64,000 nucleotides of DNA from Pleodorina starrii. Its lineage: Eukaryota; Chlorophyta; Chlorophyceae; Chlamydomonadales; Volvocaceae. Shown here one piece after another: positions 44,101 through 54,040 of the stretch. Made by a program: the position numbers and the translations under genes. A model generated the notes under the pieces. It made no database searches and was not told the DNA's origin. It saw nothing but the letters and a program-made list of their open reading frames with translations. How positions within the stretch are numbered: position 1 is the stretch's first letter; every line of letters begins with the position of its first letter. Location of the stretch: the NCBI GenBank assembly GCA_030267565.1, contig BRXU01000002.1, forward strand, positions 8,189,001 to 8,253,000, in the 5' to 3' direction.

Positions 44101-47100
44101 CGGGGGCGACGGGTTCGGTGGCGGCAGCAGCGCCGCCGCCGGTCCCCCAGGTATCCCACTCCCCGCCGCTGTTGGAAGAGCACCTGTGCCACACAGGAGA
44201 AGAATATCGAGATAAACATCTAGATCAAGATCCGGGCAGGAGATCCGGAAAAGAAGAAACGGAGAGACGTGAGCCACCGCAACAAAAGCACACCAGGCAC
44301 AAGCGCACGCGCGAACGCGTACGCGGTACATTCTCCTTCCCCCCTTGCCCCCTCCCGCGCTGATACGGGCCTAAGTCACGCATTGTGCGGCAAGCCATTG
44401 CGAGACGCCACCGCCACCGCCACCGCACTCGCCCCCCCACCCCTACACCGCTACATCGCACCGCACTCGCCCCACCACCGCTACACCGCCACCGCACCAC
44501 GCCACTCACCCAGCTGGCCCCGCGGCTGCTGCTCCCCCCGGCGCTTCCTTCTCCTCCTCCTCCTCCTGCTGCTGCTGTTGCTCATCCTGCTGCTGCCACT
44601 GATGACCCTGCGGCTCCTCCGGCTGCTGCCAGTGCGACAAGGGGCGGTCCCAGCCCGTGGCCGCGCCCCCGCCGCCGCCGCCGCCGTCGTCAGCGCCAAA
44701 GACGTCATCCCAGCGCGTGTCGTTGCCGGCGCCGCCGTCCGTACTGGACCTGTGTGGGGTCCGCCAGACGGGTTCACACGCGACATCCCAAACGTGGGTT
44801 GGTTTCTGGTTCTGGTTGGTTCTGGTTGATTCTGGTTGGTTCTGGTTAGTTCTGGTTGATTCTGGTTGGTTCCGGTTGGTTGAATGCATGAAGATGGGAT
44901 TGTTGTTTGAGCGGGCCGGGCCAGAAGCTTGGCCGGGCTGTGCCGCTGAAGAGCGCGCGATGAAAGGGACGGTAACTCGCACGGGCATCACCGTCCTCCC
45001 CATCCCCAACCCCCCGCCTCGCCCCGCCCCAGCGCTGCCCCTGGCCGTAGGCCGTACCTTCGGGACGATCCACTTCCGTACAGGGCCTCCGCGTAGGTGC
45101 TCCCTCCGGCGGCCACGTCGTCGGCGTCGCTGTTGAAGCCGCCCGCCGCCGCCACCGCCGCCACCGCCGCGTCCACATCGTCGTACGGCTGGCCACCGCC
45201 ACCGCCACCGCCGCCGCCCCCGCTGGGGGCGAGACCACACAACGCGGCCTGCAATCCCTCTAGCCCCGTCGGCGCGCCGCCAGTCGGGGACGGCCACTGT
45301 TCCCAGGTGTCTCCGCCTTCGCCAGCGCTGCCGCCGCTGCTAACTGCCCGCCGTTCGACATTTATACGCAACCGCCCGGCGAAGCCCCTTCTGCACCCGA
45401 GGTTGTTTGAGCCCGCGGTGCCGTCCTCGCCGCCGCCGCCGCCGCCGCCGCACCGCCCGCCATCGCTGGCATCATGCACGGCCGGCGCCGCCGCCGCCGC
45501 TTCGGCGGCGGCAGCGGCGGCGGTGGCGTCTGCCGCCGCCGCCAGGGCCGCCGCCGCCGCCGGGCGGAGGCCGATCTCCAGCGCTCGGAGCTCCTCCAGG
45601 CTCGTCCATCCGCCGATGGCCGCATCGAAGGTCGCGGAGAGACCCAGCAGGCTGAGCTGCTGCAGGTTCTCGAGCCCCGACAATGCCTACATGTCAGCAG
45701 GACATACCGCGTTGGCCGCAACAACGACGATGGAGCAATAATAAGCAGTGATAACTAACAAGGTCGCAGGTACGAAGATGGAGCAATGCAATAATAAGCA
45801 ATAAGAAGGTCGCAGTAACGAGGCGACAGCGCAACGCAGACGCCACAACAGGGGGTCAGTTGCCGTACGGCGCCCCGTACTGCTGACACACGCTGGGGCC
45901 GTTGGGCTGTTAGGGCCGTGGACAGACGCACCGTACCTTCATCCCAGCTTCGCCCAGCTCCGAGCCGTCCGCCACCGACAGGCCCACCAGCCGTATCCGA
46001 AACGCCCTGCAGCCGGCCACACACACCAGGTCCGCGTCCCTGAGCCTCAGGAACGACAGCCGCTGCAACATGCGGAACGGACTCGCGCTCGGGCTCTGGC
46101 CCGGGCCCAGGTTCGACACGGCTCCCCAGACGATGCCGCGGCCCGCCAAGCCCCTTGCCGCCGCCGCCGCGTGCCCGCCGGCGCCACCGGCGGCGGCGGC
46201 GGCGGCGCCGCCGCGCCTTTCCAGGCTCCCGACGCCACCACTAATGCCGCCGCCGTGGATGGCCGTGGCCTGGCCGTTGGACTGGCGGCTGGATGGCTCC
46301 TCCGTCGCCGACGCGGCAATGCCGAGCGCGGGCGGCCTAAGGACAGAGGTATTCGAGGCTATGGAGCTGGCTGCGAAGGTAAGGGCCAGGGCGGCCGCCG
46401 CGGCGGCCGCTGCGGCCGGCGGCGCGCCGCAGCGGGAGTCGGCCGGAGCTGCTTCCGTCGGCTTGGGTCCCGCAGGCGCGGCGGCGGCGGCGGCGGCGGT
46501 GGCGGCGGGCTGGGAGGTTTCCGCGGGCGATTGCGCGGCGCCCAGGCGTGACGTCAAGCCGTACTGGTCCGTGTACGGTACAGCGGAGTGCTGTGCTGCA
46601 GCAGGCGCAACGCCCGAAGCAAGCGCCGCGTCCAGTCCATGGGACGGCCCTGGAGCCGCAGCGGCGGCGGCGGCGGCGGCGGTGGTGGTGGTTGTGGTGG
46701 CGGCGGCGTTCCAGGCGGCCGCAACGGCCACCGCCGTGGCCTGCGGCCCAGCGACGGGCCCGTCGCAGCCACCGTCGCCGCTGCCGCCGCCGCCGCTGGA
46801 CCTACCCTGCCCCGCTACCGCCGTCGCACGATAGGCCGCCGCCGCCGTCAGCGCCGCCGCCACGATGGCAGCCTCCCTCCTCCCTGTAGTCCCACCAACA
46901 TCCGTACACCCGTTCGCGATCGCGTCCGGGCTCGTGCCAGCTTCGGAGCCGCCGCCGCCGCCGCCGCAGGTGCCGTCGGCTTCGGCGTCACCGCAGCTGC
47001 TTTCCACGCCACTGGTTCCGGAGCTGCGGAGTCCGTGGCACTCGTGACTCGTTAGGCCAGAAGGGCGGCCCAGCACTGGCGCCGCCGCCGCCGCGGCGGC

Positions 47101-50100
47101 AGCAGCAGCGCCGCCGCCGCCAGCGTACCCTGGCGACGTACCCTCATCTGCTGCCAGATCTGCAGTACCCGGGGAGGCGTTGGTCCTTGCGCCGTCGCCG
47201 GCGCCGCCGTCGCCGCCACTGGCCGCAGCGGCGGCGCTGGGAAGTGCCCCTTGGCTTACTCCGGCTGCACATGCCCTTCCCGTCCCCGCGTCATCCGCCG
47301 CGCCGCCTCCGCTGCCGCCGCCGCCGCTGCCGTCGACAGCGGCGGCGGCGCCGCAGCCGTCAGCCACAGGCTCAACCCCTGCCTCCCCGTCCCGGAGGTT
47401 CGCGTCCGCTGTCGTAAAGAGCAGCGGCTGCCGGACCCGCTCCGCTTCCGTGCCGGCGGGCACGCCCGCCGCCGCCGCGGCGGCAGCCGCGGCGGCGGCT
47501 GCCGCCGCCGCCGCCACGACGTCGTCTGTGGCGCAGCTGCTGCACCAGCTGTAGCCTCCGTCAGAGGCGGGCCGGAGGCTGCTGCCACCGGGCGCGACAC
47601 CGCAGCGGCTCATGTTTAAGAAGCCACTGCTCCTGCTGCTCGGAATGCTGCTGCTGACTGCGCACGTGTAGCTGTGCTCAGCGCTGACGGCGACGGAGGC
47701 GCGGCCCGACGGCGTGGCGACGCCGGTGGTCGGCGTCAGCGGGCGGGGGCTGTCCGCCGTCGCCGCCGCCGCCGCCGGCGGCGGCTGCGGCGAAGAGGGC
47801 TCCCATGGCCGCAGCGGCATGCATATGTGCCGCTGCGCCGGCGCCGACAGGCCGTCGGCGGCAGCGGCGGGGTCTACGGGCTCCGCCGCCGCCATCACAG
47901 AGGCCGTCGTAGCCGGGGCATCCATGCCGGTATGTCTCTGCCCGGTTGCTGCTTCCCCCGTCCGGCACCTTCCGCCGCCGACCGGCGGCGGCAGCCCGAC
48001 ACCCTCCCGCCCCTTCACCGGCTCCAGCAAGGCTTCGCCGCCTCCGTCACCGCCACTGCCACCGCCAGACTGCGCCAGCGCGACGCTGCCTCCGCCCCCA
48101 CCGTGCTTCAAACCCGGGTCATCGACGTCATCGTCGCCGGGACTGGGGCTCCTCCAAGGTGACTCTGGAGAAGCCTCGCCCGCTGGGCCTCCCAACGCCC
48201 GCCCGGCCGTCTCCCAGCCGCCGCCGCCGCCGCCGCCACCGCCATGGCCAGCGGCGCCGTCGAGGCCGCCGGCGGCGTCCGTGGAGCCGCCGCCCGAGCC
48301 CCAGGCGCCGGCGGCGTCCGCACCGGCGGCGGCGCCGCCTTGCCCCGCGACGACGGAGGCGCACTCCCGGCCCAGGGTCCACTCGTGGATTGGCTTCAGG
48401 TCGCTCAGTCCCACTCCCAGCAATTCGTCCGACCCGGTGCCACCGCCGCCGCCGCTTTGTGCCCACGCCTGTGCTTGCCGCGCGAGAGGGCAAGGGGTTC
48501 AGGGAGTGATAAGCTCCTTTATATAAAAATGAGTCATATATATAAATGAGTTGTATAAAAATGAGTTATATAAAAATGAGGGCAAGGGGGGAAGGGCGGG
48601 ACGGTGGGTAGGTTAAAGGAGCAGCCTGACACTGAAGGTCGGACTTGGTTCGGCCGGGAACTCAGCTTCAATGTTTGGTGTGCGAGGAGAGGGGATAGTC
48701 GCGGCGGCGGGAGGCCCGAACTTTCTTTTGGAAAGAGCAAAGGCGAGGCCTGGCAGCTGGCGGGAAGGTGCTCCGTCTATGGCCATCAGTCCAGGCTTCA
48801 AAGGGGACCACGGCACAGTAACGGGACCCCAGTCGGGGTCGTCAAGGGCCGACCCCAGTGCGGCGGACAGCAGCGCACCAGAGGGAGCAGCGAACGGTAC
48901 ATCAAGTGGGTAGCCAACTCACACTAGCGCCGTCGCAGCCGCCGAACGCGGCTCCCAGGCGCGTCGGGCTGTCTTCCGGCGTCGTAGGGCCGCCGTACTG
49001 GTCCCGTCCGTACCGGCCTCCGCCGCCGGCACCGCCGGCGCCGGGCGCCCAGCGCACCCTGCCGCCGCCGCCGCCGCCGCCGCCCCAGCCGCCATCGCCG
49101 TCGCCCCAGCCGGAGAAGCTGGCGGCGGCGGCGAGGCCGGCCCCGACCGCCGCGGCCGCCGACGCGGACGCCGCCGCCGGCGACAGCGCCGCGCCGAAGC
49201 GCGTTTCGCAGTGTCCCAGCAGCAATTGCTCCAGGGAGGCCAACCCCGCCAGCGCGCGCCACGCGGCCTCGTGCAGCTGCAGCGGCGCCGCGCGGCAGCC
49301 CCCCATCTCCAACCGCCGCAGCTTGCTGCTGCCGCGGCCGCTGCTGCCGCTGGCGCTGCTGCTGCTGCCGGCTCGGAGGCTGGGGGCGGATAATGCGGTC
49401 AGAGCCGCGGCAGCGTCGAGCAGGGCTGGCGGGTGGAAAGCGAGGCGGGTGAGGGCGGTGAGGGCGGGGACGACGGAGTGCAGCAGACCGTCCCATGGGT
49501 CGCCCGGGTCGTCGCCCGCCTGGCCCAACAGCTCCAGATCCTGTGCCGCCGTACACACGGGTCGTAAAACACGGGTCGTATCAGACGGGGGTCGGCATGA
49601 CGCCAAAGGTTTACAAAGTACCAGTAGCGCCGAATGAACGACGGGCTTTCTGGAAGCCGTCAGGGACACGAGGACGCGAGGAAAGGGCAGGTGCAGGTGC
49701 GGGTATGCGTCATGCAGGTCCCAGCCTGCGATAGTACGATAGACCGGATGCAAACGCGCCGATCGGTACCGGTAGCGGTAGCCTTGGCTTGCTTGCGCGC
49801 GCCATACGTTTGCCAATCCTTCCGTCGCTTGCTTTTGTGCCCTTTGGCCCCTGCTTGTTTAGGGACGGTGGACGGTGGAAGGTGCTCGCGATCAGCCTGT
49901 CGGCGACCCCTAGGGCCCATGCGGTTCGTGTAAACCCCCCTCCCTTCCCCCTTCCCTCCCATCTTCGTTCCCACCCCGGACGGGATCGAGGCCCCGCCAC
50001 TCCCCTGCGTCCAGCAGCCCCTGCGCCGCTGCCGCACCTGCAATCTCTCCAGCCGCGACCAGTGCTGCAGGGATGACACGACGGGACAGCACGGCAGCGC

Positions 50101-52285
50101 CGTCCCCGCCGCCGCGCATGCGCCTCCGCCGCCAGCGGCGGCGCCGACGGCGCCAGCGCTACCACCGCGCCCCTCATCCCCGGCTCCAGAACCAGCGCCG
50201 CCACCCGGCGCCGCTGGTGATTCCGAGAACGTAGCCCGTGCCTCCGGCGGCGTAGCCACCGCCTCTTCGCCAATGTCACCGGAGTCGAGGCGGTCCGGCA
50301 GAAACACGTCCGCCAGCGCCAGAGGCGTTGGCGACGCTGCTGCTGCTGCTGCTGCTCCCGTTGCCGCTGATCCTGCCGCCGCAGGCTGCGGCGGCAGCCG
50401 TAGGCCTCGGATGCAGAGGTGCGTCAGGGCCGTGAGGCCTCGCAGGTGCATGAGGGAGGTCGGGTGCAGCGACCTGGCGCGGAAGGTCAAGTAAGGGGGG
50501 GCTGGGAGTGAAGTGCGGTACTGGCAGGACTTAGGGAGGTACTGGAGAGGTACTAGCCAACCCTTGCCGACCTCCTCAACCCCCGGCCGAGTCACACGCA
50601 TGCCTGACGTCGCGTACCAGCGCCTGCCTCCATGGCCCGTAGGCCGGACCTGCCGGACTTGCACGGTAGCGCGCCGGCGACATGCCCAGCCCGCTCCGGA
50701 GCGCCACGCCGCACCGCCGGCCTTAACCGCCACCCAACCCCCGGGGTAAGCCTTGCGTGTTCCGTTCGCCAAGGTCGCCCCGGTGACTCCGCTGCGGTTA
50801 TCTTTCTTTCCCAACCCGCCCCCAATCCCGACTCCGCCCCATCCGCACATTCCGCTGCTGCCGTAGCCTCCTTTAGTGCCCAGCCCCCGACCCCGACCCC
50901 AACCCCAACCCGCCCGCATCCCCCGCTGCTCTAGTATCCTTGATTAGATTATTACCCACCCATCCCCGGCCCCCGGCCCCGTCCCACCCGCACTCCGCCA
51001 GGCACAGCCGCGTGAGGGACGCCGGCAGCTGCTGCAGTGCCCATGCGCCCGCCGGCCGACTCAGCCGCTGCGCCACGAGCTCCCCGCAGCGCTGCTCCGC
51101 GGCGCATAGCGGCTCCGGCGACGGCTCCTCGGCTGCGGGCATCTCCAGAGACTCCAGCCGCGGGCAGCGCTCCAGGAGCTGCTGTAGGGCGTCCTGTTGA
51201 GGGTATAAAGAGAAAATCGCAGCGGAGGTTGGCAGAAGAGGGTGGTTGAGGTGGCGGTGAAGGTGGCGGAGGTGGGAAGGAGGTGGCGGCGGTGGCGGGG
51301 GTGGGAAGGAGAGGGCGGTTGAATAGCACTTCCGGCAGGGTTCTGATTGTTTTCGGCTGCGTGGTAATAGATATGTGTGGGAGGGGGTTATCGCCACGGG
51401 GTGGGATGTGGGAAGGGCGGTGCAGCGGGTGTGGGACTAGGGTGGAGGGGAAGAGAGGTGGCGGGTGGTGAGAGGGTAGTGGCAGCAGCGCCGGGGGTGG
51501 GATGCAGGGGCTGGGGGTTGGGTATAGCGACTGGGGAGGAGCGAGGCGGAAGGAGAGTGGAGGAGGGGTGGTGGGGCGGAGATGGGGTCACGGGGGGGCG
51601 GGGTCGCTCTTGCTTATCTCTCGCAACAAAAGGGGGATGCAGGTATGCGCTTGAGACGCGAATGAGCTGTGGGACGGGGCGGAGAGGGGAGGGACTGGAA
51701 AGGGGCAGCCGCGAGCGGGAACTACCGTGCTGGCCGGTCTTAACGCACCTGTTGAATGCATGGCAGTCCCAGTAAACGGACATGCGTGACCGTCGCCGGG
51801 ACGGTGGCTGCTAGCTTCCGAAGCTGGGCGCACGCGACCTCCCGAGACGCGAACAGGGACCCCATGTACTGGGCGTATTCCTCGCTTGCCTACATTAGAA
51901 CAAGACCAACAGGTAGGGTCGGCTCTGCCTGGATGACAACTGGCACGTCTGGCCCTCTTCCGCGTGCATGGAAATTGAACCGTCAGCCTGCCATGCCGAA
52001 GCTCTGCCTAATCATTAAAATATCCAGTAATCTTGGCTTTACCCACGAAAATAACGGTCCACAACTTAGTTGCTTTCGGCCCAAGCCCGGTGCAAGCACT
52101 TCACGTCGTCGATCCCCCGCCAAGTCAGAACGAGTTCACCTTGGTTAACTTTTTGACGGTATAATTGAAGCTGGCAAGCAACCAACTCCCACCTGAACCG
52201 ATAAGTCAGCTGCACCTCCGCAAGAAGCTTCAGCTTCCGATGTTGCTGACGTTTGCGAGGAACAGAAGTCGGCGTTTGCAGCCAT
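41106..52285 (-). CDS. giant leucine-rich-repeat protein
   Basis: Twelve exons from the high end: 52193-52285, 51749-51889, 50988-51193, 50038-50473, 48923-49540, 45937-48468, 45058-45686, 44510-44749, 43414-44183, 42651-42688, 41980-42033 and 41106-41288; 5,940 nt, 1,979 aa, every phase consistent. Leucine-rich repeats recur through the protein: LRKLAATVPATVTHVRLLGL, LLERCPRLESLEMP, LPASLTRLCLAECG, LRGLTALTHLCIRGLRL, LAGLASLEQLLLGHC, LQRLSFLRLRDADLV, LENLQQLSLLGLS, LEELRALEIGL, LQLLLQMLPRLK and LRALVVHACRQLT. The pattern fits the RNI/AMN1-type solenoid. Between repeats are very long Ala/Gly/Ser tracts, above all in the 2.5-kb exon (residues about 499-1342), plus a Gln/Glu-rich run (EEEEEKE). 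No signal peptide, transmembrane segment or kinase is seen. Probable intracellular interaction scaffold; partner unknown. The start ATG opens MAANADFCSSQ. A TGTAA lies 190 nt past the stop. Confidence 0.8.
41720..41784. repeat. CCCTAACACAA telomere-like tandem repeat
   Basis: About six copies of the 11-bp unit CCCTAACACAA in the LRR-gene intron between the 41980-42033 and 41106-41288 exons. It resembles a degenerate telomere repeat, but the unit is not the algal TTTTAGGG. Confidence 0.85.
43133..43181 (+). repeat. dispersed element A, copy 6
   Basis: CAATCGCAGCGGAGAAGGAG then ACGGCGTTAGCGAAACCC, preceded by GGGAAGGAAGGA repeats. It lies in the LRR-gene intron between the 43414-44183 and 42651-42688 exons. 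Confidence 0.85.
44797..44880. repeat. TTGGTTCTGG tandem repeat in LRR intron
   Basis: Repeats of TTCTGGTTGGTTCTGGTTGA, about seven half-units. It lies in the 308-bp LRR-gene intron between the 45058-45686 and 44510-44749 exons. Confidence 0.85.
48496..48545 (+). repeat. dispersed element B, copy 3
   Basis: TTCAGGGAGTGATAAGCTCC, TTTATATAAAAATGAGTCAT, then a local expansion of ATATAAATGAG units replacing the usual end. It starts 27 bp upstream of the acceptor of the 2.5-kb LRR exon, antisense to that gene. Confidence 0.85.
50756..50812 (-). repeat. dispersed element A, copy 7
   Basis: Diverged reverse copy: TCCGTTCGCCAAGGTCGCCC, GGTGACTCCGCTGCGGTTAT, CTTTCTTTCCC. It lies in the LRR-gene intron between the 50988-51193 and 50038-50473 exons. 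Confidence 0.65.
51201..51228 (+). repeat. dispersed element A, copy 8 (truncated)
   Basis: GGGTATAAAGAGAAAATCGC then AGCGGAGG, truncated after the core. It lies 7 bp from the acceptor of the 50988-51193 exon of the LRR gene, so its complement forms most of the polypyrimidine tract. Confidence 0.75.
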
Positions 52286-52539
52286 TTTTGAGCCCAGAGG
52301 AACGTGTATGGTAACGACAAGTGCTCCTATGTTGATAGCTTGCGCGATGATGCCCCACTCCTTGCGGAGACGAGCTAATATCTCATTTTCCTGTGCTCAT
52401 GGCATGCAAAAACGCCCATGCGCAGGCGACACAAGCGAACATCCACGAAATTCCACATGCCTCTGCAGCTCTGCAGCTCTGGTTAGGAAAGGTCGTTGGT
52501 ACGGAAACTACGGTTGGTACGTAAGCACACCTCTTGTGC

Positions 52540-52850
52540 TCTTGAACAGGAACGGTTTGCTATTGAAGAAGTGGGGGAAATTGGTGAAGAACGCAGGGCG
52601 TGCGGCAGGCGTCTTTGAAAGGTCTATTTCAGACATTATGGTAGACGTCCAAAGGAAGGTGGTAGGCGCCAGGCTGCCGCCCAACAGGCACCTGTTCGCG
52701 GGAACGTCGCAATTACCATTGCATTATTTTTGGGCGCAGCAGGTATTTGATTTTTGGGAGCGGCAAACTACGTCGCTGGCGCGGCGGGCAGTGCTTGAAG
52801 AGGTTGGAAACGGATCGCTCAGCCACGCACGATTATTTCTGGGCAGGTAA
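52540..52850 (+). mobile_element. LINE-like reverse-transcriptase C-terminal fragment
   Basis: An open frame ending at 52850 gives LPLHYFWAQQVFDFWERQ, SLARRAVLEEVGNGSL and an upstream VQRKVVGARLPP. The order 'PL..(F)W.QQ..FW....LA..AL.E' is typical of the region after the reverse transcriptase in volvocine L1-like non-LTR elements, as far as I can recognise by eye. No catalytic YADD-type motif or endonuclease is present, so this is a dead 5'-truncated fragment. No poly(A) tail or target duplication was identified. Confidence 0.45.
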
Positions 52851-52983
52851 GGTGCTCCGGATCTTTCAGACGATCGATATGATTACATATGATTACTGGC
52901 AGCACGTACCCGCAGGGCTCGGCTGTGAAGGAAAGGCTGTCACGCCGCATTACCGTACTCGCTGTGTTTCACACACTCTGAGC

Positions 52984-53768
52984 ACGAGGAGGCGGATATG
53001 GGGGCCGCGGGCCCGGGGGCGGATACGCGGGTGGCCGTGGTCGGGGCTACGGATACGGCGGTGGCGGTTACGGTGCAGGGTCCGTCAGGGACGGGTGCTG
53101 GCGGACCTCCTGCACGGGGTCACGTCGCCGCCGCGGAGCAGACGGGGGTACCGGGGCAGCAGCCCGCGCCATCCGGACAGTCGGAACAGCGGCGCGTCAC
53201 CTTTGCTGATCAGCAGGAGCAAGCACCTTACCATGCCACCTACTCGGAGTACGAGTACGTGGACGCCAATCCCTACTTCGCCGGCTGCACCTACCTCGCA
53301 GCCGATGGCCCTGGAGCGTTTCCGGAGCCAGCCGTGTGGCATTGGCGTCGACAGGAACGGCGTTTCCGGAGCCAGCCGTGTGGCATTGGCGTCGACAGGA
53401 ACGGCTGGCTCCGGAAACGCCTCAGGGCCGTCGGCGGCGAGGTACCGGTAGGTGCAGCCGGCGAAGTAGGGACTGGCGTCCACGTACTCGTACTCCTCCG
53501 AGTAGGTGGCATGGTAAGGTGCGTGCTCCTGCTGATCAGCAAAGGTGACGCGCCGCTGTTCCGACTGTCCGGATGGCGCGGGCTGCTGCCCCGGTACCCC
53601 CGTCTGCTCCGCGGCGGCGACGTGACCCCGCGCAGGAGGTCCGCCAGCACCCGTCAATGACGGACCCTGCTCGCCACCGTAACCGCCACCACCGTATCCG
53701 TAGCCCTGACCACGGCCACCCGCGTATCCGCCCCCGGGCCCGCGGCCCCTATATCCGCCTCCTCGTCC
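52984..53768. repeat. 0.78-kb imperfect inverted repeat
   Basis: Left arm 52984-53337 and right arm about 53403-53768 are reverse complements with high identity and a few small indels. The spacer is about 65 bp and contains a 44-bp direct repeat (unit with GCATTGGCGTCGACAGGAAC). Both arms encode the same peptide (RRVTFADQQE, PYHATYSE, YFAGCTY), on the plus strand in the left arm and the minus strand in the right. Transcription through it would give a roughly 350-bp hairpin. Confidence 0.92.
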
Positions 53769-54040
53769 TCCACCGTATCCACGGCCCATGCCCATGCTGC
53801 GGCGTCCACCATATCCTCCGTATCCGCCTTGCGGCGGGTAGTCGCCCGGCGGCGCGTGCCGTGGCACCTCCGCCTGCACCTGGCCGTGGCCTCCCCTTCT
53901 GGCCCCCAACAGACGCTCGGGTGATGGTACGGCCAGCGGTAGCAGATCGGGCATCGGTTATTGTCGCGGGCCGCAAGGTGATGAGGGCAGGCGTCGACGT
54001 GGTGGTCAGCCGGCGCGCCGTGGGCACGGCATACCACGCA
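53403..54040 (-). pseudogene. gag-like or RGG-box protein fragment
   Basis: On the minus strand a Cys/His cluster (CPHHLAARDNNRCPICY, then HHPSVC) lies in one frame near 53910-54037. In a second frame it is followed by a Gly/Tyr/Arg-rich stretch (GGYGGYGGRRSMGMGRGY) and RRVTFADQQE. The two frames need a shift to join and the right end merges into the inverted repeat, so the gene is broken. Zinc-knuckle plus RGG-like composition suggests retrotransposon gag, but an RNA-binding host protein cannot be excluded. Confidence 0.4.
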
